A stretch of 64,000 nt of DNA from Larix kaempferi (GCA_027924585.1 BSBM01001436.1:496001-560000), one strand, 5' to 3'; counted from the first letter of the stretch, positions 21,673 through 34,819 are shown. The notes: generated by a model from the sequence alone, not told the origin. Made by a program: numbers and translations.

Positions 21673-24600
21673 TCATTTGCCTTTAACTTCCTCTTTCTTC
21701 ACATTTAAGTTTTTGATGCTGCCTAGGATCCTTCTTGCAGATCAACAACAATGCTAGGGCTGCCGTGAATGAGAATGTTTCTCTTAATTTTATCCACAAT
21801 TTTCTCGGACTTTCAGATATGCAACATCTTTCCCCTACATATTTTCTTCAAATTCAAATCTTCCAACGATGGCAAGGTTTTGTTGGAAGATAAATATTGT
21901 CCATGTGGTTAGTACCCCATTTCATGTTGTAACCATTCCAGCATATCCTCCCATTGAGGAATGAAACCGCCTTGAGTCTACATAGCTTAATCACTACACT
22001 ATTTGGACAAAACAAAAACGACACCCTCCTGGAACATTCTTCATATTCTAATGTTATGTTAAATTGAGGACAGGAAAGACATATTTTCATGTAGCCACCT
22101 GTGGTTTCTTTCGCCACATACATATAGGAATCTATACATGTTGAACTTAGTGTATTTCTCATATGTATTGTGGCTGGTCACTTGTCTAAAGCGATTTCTT
22201 TCATCTTGCTTTTGAATTATAAGCTTTTGTATAATGTGGTTTAAAGCAATTGTTGTCATCTTGCTTTTGAATTATAAGCTTTTGTGATAATGTTTTTTTA
22301 TGATATAGTTGGAAGATATTTGAATGGATTTTTTTTTCTTTCAAGTGGAGAAATGCCAACAACTGCTATTCCGAAGAATCAAGGTATGGCCAGATTTACA
22401 TAGTCAATACATAGGGGCTCAACAAGAGCATCATGTCACTTACAAGAATTGAACCTGGGTGGGGAGTGTAACAATCATTCCTCCCAACCACCCAAGCTAC
22501 ATCCAATGGACTCCCCTATATATTTGAATGGATATTTGTTCAAAATGACTCCACTTTACATTGAAGTGTGTGTAACGTAAGGTTGATGTAATGTGTATTG
22601 AATTTGACGAGTTTGGCTTTTTAGGGTTGTGTACTTATTGTGGTATCTCAAGCTTTGAATATGGCTAGATGTTGCAGAACAATCACATGGACACATTGAA
22701 ATGCCGAGAGATGTATGTCCTCCATGTAGCATCCGATATTTATGAGGATTGGCATCGGCAAAAAAGACCCCCTTCTATCGCAGGAGCAAGATAATACTAA
22801 ATCTTTGGTTGCGATCATGAATACAAGTCTAGTGGTTGATATTATCTTAAATTGCATGGAATATACAACTAAATTCCATCCTTTGAAAGTTTCAAATTTT
22901 AAAACTGCTTTAAAAAGGAACATGTGTGTTTCCTTATGGCTGTACAAACTATTTTATAAATTGAATTTTTACTAATTAGATAAATGACTTGCTTGATGTT
23001 TCAATTTTTATTATAATCAATATTAAAACTTATTATGTCCCTGACATTTATTTTTCCGTTGGGGAGATTAAGTGGGGATGGCAAGGGCGAACAACGGGCA
23101 ATTTGTAAGGTTGGCACAAAGGTTTTATTATTGGGTATTTTTTGTGAGTCTAGAAATTGGTTTTTTTCGCGGCTGTGGTTTGTGCCGTGCACGGTGACGT
23201 CTTCCTGGGGTTGTGTGCTCCAGGCCCCGGCAGCGGGGTGTCGTCACCTACTTTCAATGTTGCTACCAGCTCTGGTTCCTTCTTTATTGTTCGATTATGG
23301 TCTACATTCAATGCGATGTACGGTTTGTCTTCCATCCGCTGTGGCCATGGGATCCTTCGTCCTGGTTCAATGCCCTTGTCACATGGTATGAGGCTTCAGA
23401 TTCAGTTTCCTTTATGGTAGAGGCGGGGTGTCCTTACCTGTGGTTGTTGTTTGTATTGTTTATAGTGGTGGGGTATTGGAGCTTTGGGGGTCAAGAGGTC
23501 CAGTGGTCGGGAGATATGGCGGAGAGGGTATGCAGATATACAGTGTTGGGATAGCGGGGGTCGGCTGTAATTTCTGACGATTTGGAATAGTTATTGCTTT
23601 GTCTGGAAGGGGTTTTAATGGCATGCTAGAGAGTGTGTGTTCTATTTTCTGGGACTTTGTTGATTTTCTGTGGTGTTCTCCTATGGATTTCTAGTCATGG
23701 CTTCTACTGGTGGGCTCTCGCCTTTGCACTTGTGGATTTTCCTACGATATCTGGTTCGGTTGGCAGTATCATTTTCCTGGTTGTTAGTGCAAACAACAAA
23801 CCTGTGCTGGACTGTTGCGAAATATTGGACATTGGTTCTCTGGTTTTGTCAAGGTGCTTGGTGCCCAGGTATTCTTTTTCCTTCCCCCCCTTACTGGTGT
23901 CCCGTCTTAGCGATTTTTCCATTTTTTTTTGCCATTGATATACAAAGATTATGTTTACTATGAGAGTTTTCAGCGATGACTTCAATTAAGGCTGCCAGGG
24001 GGTTGTACTTGACCAAGAAAAGGATTGTAAGTGCTTCGGCCAAGCGAGCACAAAAATACCATATTAAACCCAAGCCAAATTCCAAGGGCCGAGGACGTAA
24101 GTATATTCACTAGGCGTATATGCATGAAAAATGCTTAGGCTTTGGACTTAGCCCAAGTGCCTTCCATATACCAAACTAGTATGCCATTTCAAATTACCAG
24201 AATCCCGTTGTCAATCCACAACGATGTAATAACGCACAAGATCAAATTGTCGACCTGTTTGATGGCCCTGGGTTGACAAAAAATAGGGAGTTGCAACAAT
24301 AGTAAAATAAATTGGTCATTACTGTAAAAAAAACATGGGTACGAGAGCCATGGCATTAATACTCTTATTCTTCCTTAAAACACAACATCGAAAGCTTCAA
24401 AATTTCCATTTAACAACAGAGTTAGGATTGAATTGAATTCTATTTTCCCAACAATGTGCTTCAACCCTAGGGATTTTGCTGCAAATTCAAATGTTGCTTC
24501 TAGTGTTGCATTTTCTTTCTAATGCATTGACCCACAATTCGAATCCCAGCTAAATCAGGAAGCATAAGTGCCAAATGTCCAAGCCAAATCCTGTGACCAG

Positions 24601-25740
24601 CTAGAAAGAATATATTTTCCAGATCCTACCCTCCTAGAGTGTGCTATGTGCGCGTTCTTGTCCCAAAGATACCAATGTTTCCATACTCGACAGCTCTTGG
24701 AAGAGCACACACCATTGCAAAATGACTCTGGACTGAACTAATCGGCCCACACAGCATAAAAAAAATTGTGACTCACGGGGAATTCAACAGCAAAGGAGGC
24801 TGCGCGTGGGTTTCGAACAAGAATGAGGCCATGGGCAAGAGTTTTAGCAGCAAAGGAGGCTACACGCAGGGTTCATGCCAATAGGAAAGGAGAGTAGATC
24901 CCAACAATCCCACATGCACGAGAGAAGAAAAAAAAGAGGGCCTCCCCTTGGAAAAACAATGTTATAAACTCAGACATACGCAAATCGTTGGAGATGGCAT
25001 GTGTCAAGCATGCACTGAGTGGTCACTCAACGATTGTAGGTTTAGGTGTTTTAGGCTTGCACTGAACTCACTAGGTGATGAACACGTGGTTATAAATGGG
25101 CTTACTTCTCTTCGTCATGTCATCAAGCTATGATGACATGATATTATAAGGAATGCCAAGCTTTAATCATATATTTATTATTATTTTCACTTCCTACAAA
25201 TTTATACAATGAAAAACCAACGCGTGAAAACCATATAAATAATTCCTTTTTGTGGAGTCTTGCACGATTCTTATTTAATTGTGGGTTTGTGGGAAATCAA
25301 GGCCTATAGCACGATGAAGGGTTCAACAAATAATATTTATATGGATGGGGCTCAGAACCTTTATGTCTTAAACTGGCTATTTGTTTTCAAATTGCCATCT
25401 CATTCACTTTTTAATTAAGGCCTACTCTGCAGTTATTCACACTCCTACGAAATCCTGCCTTTAGGATGGGGACCTTGCGACCTTGTCTAAAAAAAAACCA
25501 ACGTAAATACTTTTAAAATTTAGTTAGCTAAAAAAAAACAGCCTTGAGAGATTTCGCTTGATAGAACCTTGTTGTCTGTCTAATGCAATTTGAGGGTGGC
25601 AATTTATACTTGAATGCAGATTCTACTAATTGCATAGTCTTTCACTAAGGATATTATCACGAAATCTTGATGGAGCTACCAGGTGTTGGCGTTATCACCC
25701 AATTATTTCTCTGGTTACAATTGCATTTTCATTCAGCCGT
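21673..25740. other. Region without a recognisable gene
   Basis: Mostly AT-rich. A block at about 23035-23990 is more GC-rich and leaves several overlapping frames open on both strands, none of them recognisable. Two short related segments with cagcaaaggaggct occur at about 24791 and 24850. A 22-bp-plus repeat containing atcttgcttttgaattataa occurs twice near 22203 and 22258. I see no RNA gene, LTR pair or transposase here. Confidence 0.4.
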
Positions 25741-25919
25741 CAAGAATTCGGTGTTAGATTATATCTATGTCTTTTATATATTATAAAAGTCCCAAGATGT
25801 AGGGAAATTAGAGCAAACAAATGATAGAATAAAAAATTGGGACACAAATATTTTTAGTTTTGTTTTCATTCACAAAGCTGTGAAGAATTCGGTGTTAGAT
25901 TATATTTATATTTCTTTAT
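25741..25919. repeat. Tandem duplication of about 139 bp; second copy holds the LINE
   Basis: The first copy runs 25741-25879 (starts caagaattcggtgttagatt). The second begins at 25880 (gaagaattcggtgttagatt), is cut at 25919, and resumes at about 33061 (ataaaagtcataggcagaat through agagcaaacaaatgatagaa). The first copy shows what the empty site looked like and confirms the LINE boundaries. Confidence 0.85.
25906..25919. repeat. Left TSD of the LINE (TTATATTTCTTTAT)
   Basis: TTATATTTCTTTAT occurs at 25906-25919 and again at 33061-33074 on the other side of the LINE. A 14-bp duplication is typical for target-primed reverse transcription. Confidence 0.8.
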
Positions 25920-26464
25920 TTCACAGAAAAATATAACTTACTATTAATATACGAAATAGTAAAATATGTCCAACTGTCAGTCCATGACCAAATCATACAA
26001 ATCTGCCAGAAGTAATCCCCGGAACAATCCGGTTACATCATCAAAATGAAACATGAAGGCGGTCTAAAACTGTCATCAAACTCTACCATCGCCCATAAGG
26101 CAAGCAACTAAGTGTCCAGTAATATAACAGAAATACAAGTGCCACATCATCAAAAGTACATGCGTCTCCTAATAAGTCCAAAATATAAATAACCACATAT
26201 GTCAAATATCAGAGTCACCCCCAGCAGAAAAGTGGCGCCAAAGTGGAGTGTAATACGGATATTACACCCGATCAGTGCAACATCATCTGCAAGAAGATGA
26301 TATAAGGGCCGCAAAAATATAAGAGTATAGAGCTATGTCCAACAAGTAATTGGACGTAGCAGAATTAAGAATCTGCACATAGAAACTGAAAGTCATATAA
26401 GTAACATGCCGCATAAATCTCGTATGGAAAGACAAAAAAGAACGAACAAAAAAGTCAACAAGCC

Positions 26465-29400
26465 TCATGTCCAATGTAACAAATGGGAACCATGTGAAAA
26501 TAGCAAATCATCCCGCCATTCCTGCCACATGATGACCCCAGTCAGGGAGTTGAGAGCCCGCTTAGAGAGCATATCCGCCTCCAGATTCACCTCTCTAAAG
26601 ATATGTTCAAAGTGAATGTGCTCAAATTCAAGAATGAGCTTTTGAGCCGCTTCCAACCAATGTTTGAGCAGGAGAACATTCAGGGAAGAAGAACCATTAG
26701 CCCAAGAGATAATAGCCTGTGAGTCGCCATAAATAACAAGGGAAGAAATCTTCCTTTATCGGGCGCAAAACTGTAAGAGCCAAAGGGCGCATATCTCACT
26801 TCGAGTATTTGAACCATTTCCCATATTAAGCCAATAATGAACAGTGATAGTGTTGGAAATGTGAATAGTTGCACTTGCACCCCCTAAACCATTCAAGCGA
26901 ACAGCGGCCCCGTCGAAAAAGCCACAAGGAAATACCAAGATAGGGGGAGCCAAACGATTTTTCAATATCCGTGTCTTCGAGCCAACACTCGCTCCAAAAA
27001 TTGAAATGTATTCCTTATGTGCAGCAATGATCTTATAGCATAAAGTTGCACAGTGGGGTTTCAGGTTTTCAAAAATGCAAGCATTGCGAGCTCTCTAGAC
27101 CTCCCAGATCATAAAGAAAGGAAGTTCAACACAATCAGTGTGAAGGCGCGTCCAAGCCTCCAGACAATCAGATAATGTATGTTCACCCCATCTGAACTGT
27201 ACGCCAGTTCTATAAGCAACCTGCTCCCATAGATCCCTAATGAAAGTACAATTCGATAACAGGTGATCCACCGTCTCCTCCAACCTGCAGCAGAGCGGAC
27301 ACCAACCCGGTCCAATGAACCCACGACGGCATAAGTTATCCCAAGTGAGGATCCTGTTTGATAACGGAAGCCAGATAAAACACTTAATTTTGAGAGGAAT
27401 GACCAGCTTCCAAATATATTTTTCCCACCAGCGGATAACATCACAGGAATCGGCAAACAATGCATCATAAGCCAATTTTGCAGTAACCTTACCACAAGCT
27501 ACATCCCACGACCAAGTCAATCTGTCAGCCCCATCAGATAAATGAATGTTTGAAAGATAAAAAGGCCTGGTATATGCCTCCCATTCCAATCCCAATGTAC
27601 CAGATAAACCCAGCTGTGTAGCCGTTATCCAAAGAGGCCGTCCCCCCTTGAACAGACCCACCGCATGTGCCAGAGTGTAATATCCTTTAGATCTGAGGTG
27701 AGTCCTTAATTCCAACGATAGTGTATGCTCAGAAGGGCCCCCCAAGATTGGATCAAGTCCCAACTTGATGTCACGACCATTGCCAGGTATCCAAGCAATC
27801 CATTGTGAAATAACTTTAAAAGATCCTATCAACCCGTTCCAAATATTAGACACACCCACAGTGACAGGCCGATTCATTCTAAGCCAATTCTCAACAGAGG
27901 TATTCTTCATATACTTAGCTCTAATAATACGGCCCCAAACAGAATTGTCAAAGAGAGAACGCCACAGACTCTTCGCATGCAGAGCCTTAACAAATAGGTC
28001 CAGGTCCTTTATATTCCATCCACCCAAATTCCAAGGACGTGCCAACCTAGACCAATTTATAATATGGTATTTCTCCTGACATCCACTACCGGACCATAAG
28101 AAGTTAAATAGCTTTCGACGTATGAGGCAAAGAATGGATCTTGGGACTTTGCAAAGTGTAAACCAGTACACGCCTAGGTTCTGTAGAACAGCTTTTGCCA
28201 GTGTGAGTCTGCCCCCCAAAGATAAATGGCGAAAGCTCCAGTGACTAATACGTCCTTCAAATCGTCGAACGAGCCATGTCCAGTCCTTCACCAGATAATT
28301 AGCCGGCTTTAAAAAGAAGCCAAGATATTTCGTTCCAGCCTCCAACTCCAAGAAATTTAAGGGAAGAATTGTACTAATGGAGCTTTCCACATCCATCAAT
28401 AGAGAGTGTTTTAAGAATCGAGATTTTATATAATTGATGATCATACCAGAAACCGAGCAAAACAAGTCCAGTATCCTCTTATATTGTACCCACTCATCAA
28501 GGATACCAATACCGAAGAGCATTACATCATCCACAAACAGGGAGTGTGTAACAGATATATCTCTTGTTATTTTAATGCCTTCAATCAGTCCATCCCACTT
28601 AGCCTTATGAATGGATAAACTCAGGCCTTCAATAACCAAAAGGAAAAGGAGTGGTGATAGAGGACATCCCTGTCGAAGACCCCGTGAGGACTTAAAGAAA
28701 TCCGTAGGGAGGCCATTGATCAGTATGGCATAATTGATCGAGGTTACACAAGCCATAATCCATTTCATCACTTTCCAAGGCAGGCCAATCTGAATCAGTA
28801 TTAGTCTCAGGAAATCCCAATTCACCCTGTCATATGCTTTCACCAGATCCAACTGAAGAATAAGGGCATTAAGATGCTTCATTTTTATAGTGTGGAAAAT
28901 TTCCTGAGTCACACCCACCGCATCATGGATCTGTCGGCCCTGCAAGAACCCATATTGCTCCAATGAAATGTGTCTGGAAAGAACGGGTTTGATCCGGTCG
29001 GCAATAACCTTTGCAATAATCTTGTATACTAGATTGCAGAGAGCAATAGGTCTGAACTCATTATAGTTGTTCGGGTGGGAGGTCTTCGGAATTAGGGTCA
29101 AATATGTAGAGTTGAGTGCCCCAGACACAGATCCTTGTTTCCGGGATTCCTCAACAGCCATTCTGATATCCTCCCCCATAATATCAAAGAAGTGTAAAAA
29201 TAGTTCCACAGTCCACCCATCCGGCCCCGGCGATTTATCTTTTGCAAACCCATGCAAGGTGCTTTCCACTTCGCCCAGGGAGACCTCCAAAAATATATCA
29301 TCCCCCTCCACCTCATTGAACATACGAGGATACTCCTTAATAACTTTAGATTGCTCCGCCAATGAGGTGTTTTTTGGATCACAATAGTATTCCTGAAAGT

Positions 29401-30610
29401 GATGAGCAGCCTCCTCCATCAAATCATCCGACCCCCAGATCCTCCTACCACAATGATCATTAAGGTCCCAAATAGTATTTTGCATCCTTCGTGAGTCCGC
29501 AAACTGATGAAATTTTTTTGTGTTCTGATCCCCTGACTTTATCCAAATGGCCCGGCTCTTCAGTCTCCAGGTTTCCTCTTGTATAAGAAGAATACTCAAT
29601 TTACGACTCTCCAAAGAGGAAAGTTTCAATGCATCCTCCGGGCTAAAATCAGACCCAACAGAACCCCGCATCAATGTGGTCATTTCCAATTCAATCTCAG
29701 CAAGTTCACGGCCCATTTCAACTTTTTTGTTTTTTTCCGACCTAATAGTATGATCCTTTATAGCCTTAAGTTTCACCGCCAGCTTGTCCATGGCAGAGCG
29801 TTCCCCCGAGACATCCAGCTAAAGCCATCTGTTCCTCACACCCATAGTATATTCCCCATCCAAGAGCCATGTAGAATTGAATTTAAAAGGGTAGCATTGA
29901 GGTATGGTTTCCACCTCGAATTGTAAAATAATACGAAGATGATCACTGATTTTTATTTGATGAATCCAAGACCTGTAATTCTGAAGTCCATCCAGCATGG
30001 ATTCAGAGATAAAAAACCGGTCAATTCGTTTATGGATCATCATATCTCCCACCCTACCATTTGTCCAAGTAGGAGCCAGCGGACACGGAGCAATATCAAC
30101 AAGTGAAAATTTCATGAAGAGTTTTTTAAAATAAGATCCCATCGGGTCTCTTCGAGCCACATTACCCTAGACCTCGTCATCCCCCCAAGTGAAGTTTAGG
30201 TCCCTAGCCACAAATAAATTTTCCAGATCTAGTAAATGATTCGAGACCGCTTCGTCCCAGAAAGCCATCCTGTCAGCATATGGCCCGTAACAGTTGATAA
30301 TATTTACATTTTTTTCCACCCCCCTGATATTGCCCGATAATAAAATGCCCAGGGAGGTGATAGAAGGATCAAGTCTCAGAACTGTAGGGTTCCATGCCGC
30401 TAAGAGACCTCCAGATAGACCAACTGCGTCCACAGTGCAAACCATCCATCCCGGCTTAACCTTGTTAAAGAAAATACGTGCCTTATCACCACAAACCATA
30501 GTTTCCTGGAGAAGTACCAAATCGGGATTTGTAATATGAAGAACTCTCTTGAGGGCCAATTGTTTGGGAAGCCCTCCCACACCCCGAATATTTAAGGAGA
30601 AAAAAATCAT
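26465..30610 (-). pseudogene. LINE ORF2: endonuclease, reverse transcriptase, zf-RVT, RNase H
   Basis: About 1,380 codons. The APE-type endonuclease starts MIFFSLNIRGVGG, with LLQETM, ARDLNFTWGD and IKISDHLRI. The RT contains KDKSPGPDGWTVELF, FRPIALCNLVYKI, LQLDLVKAYDRVNW and GLRQGCPLSPLLFLLVIE, and the catalytic SLFVDDVMLFG lies at about 28520-28540. The zf-RVT region (CPLCCRLEETVDHLLSNC) is near 27255-27310. An RNase H with CGFFDGAAV, IYGDSQAI and NLEADMLSKRAL follows. Stops are TAG at 30164, 29816 and 27092, and one TAA near 26757; no frameshift is needed. It would nick target DNA and copy the LINE RNA; the stops silence it. Confidence 0.9.
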
Positions 30611-32591
30611 TTGCGAACCCTTGCAAGGGCTTTCATTCCTCTAAGAGCCCGGGTATCAGTAGATTTGGGGGATTCAATAGGGTCACGACCATCCACAATC
30701 CCCCCCATGGTGACCTTCTTATTTTTCCTGGCACTCCTAGTTTTGAGAGGAGAGAGTTCCGGAGCCAATCCACCCCTACGAGCCCCCTTTTGAATACAAG
30801 TATCCCCAATAGGACCAGTAGCATTCACATAATTATTTCCCCCCCCCCCCACCAGATCAGTGGACGGCACATCTAATGTCCCCCCCCGACCCCACCATGG
30901 GTCAAAGACACCCCAATCTGCCGGTTTTTATAGAAGGTAGGGATAGGTGCCTTCTTCACCATTTCTGAGTAAGAAGGGATAAGTATTACCTTATCACTGG
31001 GCTCCATAGAATTGACCAACCCCCTAACCGATCCATCAGCCCCCAACAGGTCAACCGGACTCCCACCTCCGGGGCCCCCAATTTCATTGCCAACCCCCTC
31101 CAAAGTTCCCTCCCGAGTCATCGTCCCCCCCCCCATCTCACATACACCCCGAGTCTTAGTAGGGGCCTCAGTGTCACTAGAAATAATAACAGTCGGAGAG
31201 CCCGTAAGTGGTAATCCAGGGGATACCGATTTGACAGGAGAGGAGTCAATCTGGCTTGACGCATTCACATTCTCAATCAACTCTTTCACAGTGGCAGGGC
31301 CATCCTCCCCAGAGGATTCATTAGATATATATTCAGTACCAGAAGATGATGTTTTCATGTGATGTTTGCGGCTCATATAATTCCCATTATTACCATTATT
31401 TAAATCAAGAGCATTAATAAACGATATATCCAACTCATTCAACGAATGAAAGAAGTTTGGGTCTTGAGATTCCAACTTACGGAACAGAGTCGAGTCCGGA
31501 GCGTCCAGTGTGGGTACCCGGTTGGAGAAGCCGTCCAACGAACCCGTTGTATCCATCTCAATATCACTCCCGTTATCTGACGACCAGAATGGACCACCTT
31601 CCTTGAGACGTCCAGAAGATGCCGGAGCAGTGCACTGACGCCACAAATGCCCAACTTCCTTGCAGTTAGAGCAATGGAAGGGGATACCCCAATAATCTAT
31701 GATCTGGGTAAACGTCCGGCCACGCCATTTTATGTTGAGTACATCAATTAACCCCAAGGAAATATCCACCTCCACGAGGACCCGACCCATGCGTCAGTCA
31801 AAACCATTCAGATGCTCGTCCTCGACATGCAGAAACCTCCCTAAACTATTTCCAAAGGCTTCAAAGGCCCCGCGGTTCCAGAGAGCAAGGGGGAGCCCAG
31901 GCAGAAGGACCCACAAATGTCGCAGACGCACCGAGGTAGTTTCAGGATCAAAATCCATTTGCCATTTCTGTAGCATTAGGCTCCCAGAACCATGTAACCA
32001 AATTCTCTCCATAATGAGTGTGCACTGTGCCTCTTCCTCAAACTTGAAACCGTACCACCCGCAGGCCATGGCAAAAATTTGTGGAGTGTAGTTTAACAGA
32101 GGCCTCCATTTCACCGTGACCCAAGCAACAATGTCACACCGATTCATTGCATGATATGAAAATTTACCAACAAGCACGGTCATATTGAACTCTACAACCT
32201 CCTCCAGACCAATGTCTCTACCCACAGTCAACCAGGACTCGCCAGGTCTTCGAAAATATCTCCCATTCAAACGGCGGGCTGCACGGGAGGATGAACCAGG
32301 GTTTGTTTTGTTACCCACATCAGGGTAATCCCTGCCACTGCCAACGGAGGGGTACGACCCCCCCGAATCACCATGTGTCTGCCTCCCAGCCATATGTCCT
32401 CGATGTGTCTTTCCATGAGGTACCACATGGCGACTTCCTAGGTTAAGGGCCCTCTTACCCTTTAGCTGTTCTTTGAAGTGCTCATCCGGTTTGAATAAAC
32501 CGGCTTCCTCTATCATGTAATCAGAGACATTGAGGCTGTTATCCTCCGGTATGATGGGTTCCGACAGCATATCCCCAATTCCGGTAGCCAT
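30607..32591 (-). pseudogene. LINE ORF1: DUF4283 and CCHC zinc-knuckle RNA-binding protein
   Basis: Starts MATGIGDMLSEPIIPEDNS. The region VEFNMTVLVGKFSYHAMNR to WVLLPGLPLALWN matches the DUF4283 domain found in plant L1 ORF1 proteins. After it come VLVEVDISLGLIDVLNIKW and a CX2CX4HX4C knuckle, CSNCKEVGHLWRQC. A Ser/Thr/Gly-rich tail ends in basic ARKNKK and RGMKALARVRK. A TGA at 31794-31796 interrupts GFD-x-RMGRVLVEVD, where a sense codon (perhaps CGA) is expected. A one-base slip in a C-run near 30879-30886 shifts the frame near residue 570. ORF1 proteins bind the LINE RNA in the RNP. Confidence 0.87.
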
Positions 32592-33060
32592 ATGTCATAA
32601 ACCGAAACCAAATCGGCCGTGAAAACAACAAAGTCCGTTCCCCTGTCAACTATTCCCCAAAACGACAGCTAATAAATGGTGACAGCAGTGAAGAATCTGT
32701 AACCAATGGAAAGTATGATTATATAACACAAAACCCTGACTGCCCACAGACCCAGAAACAGAGGACCACACGCCCACCACACTCCGGTGACACCGGTTCC
32801 GAAGTAAGTGGTTCCGACGAGCCAGACAAAGATCAATACAGGCCGCAGAAAGTGGAAACTTCCCGCAAAATCCTCTTCAACCGCTACCAGAAAATAACGA
32901 CAGCACTGTGCCAATACCAGGATTTCACCTCACCGCCAGAACTCGTTCATTCAACGCTGCAGAAGCCCAAGTCGCAGTGTGGATGCCCTATGAAACCCTA
33001 GTTTTGCGCCATGAAACCCTAGATGCTCGCCGCTCCACTCCCCTCCTCGCTATTTTCCCC
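32592..33060 (-). promoter_or_regulatory. LINE 5' leader
   Basis: About 470 bp between the 5' end and the ORF1 ATG. It is more GC-rich than the flanks. Plant LINE leaders are expected to carry the internal promoter; no specific motif could be assigned. Confidence 0.5.
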
Positions 33061-33170
33061 TTATATTTCTTTATATATTTATAAAAGTCATAGGCAGAAT
33101 GTAAGGAAATCAGAGCAAACAAATGATAGAATAAAAATAGGGAACACAAAATTTATTTTTAGTGAGATCT
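33061..33170. repeat. Right TSD of the LINE and remainder of the duplicated unit
   Basis: TTATATTTCTTTAT (33061-33074) is followed by the second half of the unit seen at about 25775-25860 (agagcaaacaaatgatagaa is identical in both). Confidence 0.8.
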
Positions 33171-33727
33171 TATATATATATATAATGCAATTGTTTGTGG
33201 TCATGATCTAATCAAATCTGTTGCACAATTATGTGAGCATATTCATGTTCTTGTACTACTATGCATATTGAATTTAAAGATTCAATTCTATATATAACTA
33301 AGTCTCCGTTCCAATTGTAATCTCGCTTATAAAGTGGAGCATAGTGTAATTGGGCAAGGGATTAATCATAATTTTTAGCAGATAGATAGTTTAGTTGGTG
33401 GGTCATAATTAGACAACAAAAAAAGACAAAAAGAAAAAAACACGTGGCCATCTTTTTTTTCGTAAACCTTAATCTCTGTAATCGTTGTAAATAGTAATGC
33501 ATACAACCATAGTATTTTTGATACCAAGGATATAGTGGAGTTGGATTACTGATAGTTAAGATTGGCATTGGCAGGAGTCGATGTTGCCTTGAGGAAATCA
33601 AATACTACTACCCTGCATAATATAATTAATGCCATGTTATTAATTTTTTTAGTCGAAGCCAATATTGAGATTGATTTCTGAATGGCATGGATTTATTAAA
33701 TGGTCCGATTTTGTGATTCTAAACTTT
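33171..33727. other. AT-rich spacer
   Basis: Contains a short TA microsatellite (33172-33184) and no recognisable gene. The frame at 33362-33601 (minus) is unremarkable. Confidence 0.45.
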
Positions 33728-33732
33728 TAGTG

Positions 33733-34437
33733 TGTTAGGATATCTCATCATTCAGTATGTACTTTGCATGCATTGCATGCATCCGCATGCTGCCTAGTCA
33801 TCAGTTTGGTACCTCCAGCACCTAGTCCCTAGTCTCCCAGCACTCGGGAGCTACTTTCCACTCAGTTTCAGCCCTCCTAGCCTATCATGCAACCATTTCT
33901 CAACTTCCACTGCAGAAGGGCGCCTTTCTCACCTACTAGTCCAGTTTACTTTAGTTAGGCACCAATCTTTCCTTAATTTAAGGCTAGACTGACTCCTTAC
34001 TGCTGTTATCACTCCGATTGACCTCCGATGAGACATGACTACCTGTTCTGAGTTCAGTTAACTCCTCATGCGCCCTCCACTGAGCCTCCATCCCTACATT
34101 AGTGCCACTTACCATCAGTTACACTTATTACACTCAATTAGACTCAGTTAGACTCAGTTTGACACCCGTCTGACAGTTACTTGTGCATTGATGACCACCA
34201 CTGATGATGATGAGGACTCCTAGTTGGAGCCAAGCTATGCCATGCAGTATATTCGAATGACCTTCTTGGCTAATTCGAATTGCTCACTCATTATGACTGT
34301 ATTGTATTGTATTTTCACCCTTATTAGGATTATAGAGCACTAATGCATTGTTTTGCATAGTTTACACCATATTTTCTGAGTTTCATCTATTGTGATTGAT
34401 TTACTTGTTCATTAGATTTGTTGTGACTAATTTTACA
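33733..34437 (+). repeat. 5' LTR of the copia element
   Basis: 705 bp, TGTTAGGATATC to CTAATTTTACA. It aligns with 38927-39619 over its whole length. Confidence 0.95.
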
Positions 34438-34450
34438 TGGTATCAGAGCC
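34438..34450 (+). promoter_or_regulatory. Primer-binding site (initiator tRNA-Met)
   Basis: TGGTATCAGAGCC directly abuts the 5' LTR. This is the standard plant copia primer site complementary to the 3' end of initiator methionine tRNA, and it is intact. Confidence 0.92.
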
Positions 34451-34819
34451 ATTGCAGGGACAAGATCTCTTTTCTATAGGTGTTCTACAAGAAGATTTGA
34501 GTGAATTTTCTCAAAATTGCAGAAGTTTTGGCATGAAAGATCTCATGTGCATTCGCTCATGTGCATGCAAAGCATAAAAATACACTCCAATCCACTCCAG
34601 AAGCTTGAGTTTTCCACATACTTCCTGGATTTGATACATTGGACCCATTCAACTTGCTTGATCTCTAATCCCAGGTGTGATGCAACTCTAAAAGGGTGGA
34701 TTGTTCGACCATACTGTTCTTGTTTTGATTGTGATTTGCAAGTTTATCATCTTCATCAATTGCATTCGCTACCTTGTGTTTGACAAGTTCTCCTACATCA
34801 AGTGCACTCGCCATTTGTC

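Larger units (their letters stand above)
25920..33060 (-). mobile_element. Near full-length L1-type LINE retrotransposon
   Basis: About 7.1 kb on the minus strand. The 5' end is at 33060 and begins GGGGAAAATAGCG, a G-rich start common in LINEs, followed by a 5' leader of about 470 bp. ORF1 (32591-30607) and ORF2 (30610-26465) overlap by four bases, and a 3' leader of about 540 bp runs to 25920. It is flanked by a 14-bp TSD. No clear poly(A) run is left at the 3' end. ORF1 has one nonsense codon and one frameshift, and ORF2 about four nonsense codons; otherwise both read through. It is inactive but comparatively young. Confidence 0.92.

Noticed and set aside
22390-22520. Possible tRNA or snoRNA in a moderately GC-rich stretch
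   Set aside because: No cloverleaf, box C/D or H/ACA arrangement could be drawn.
27765-28079. Plus-strand ORF inside the LINE (also 29067-29387, 29579-29926, 31012-31362, 31699-32091)
   Set aside because: They are antisense to ORF1 or ORF2, whose domain motifs are clear on the minus strand.
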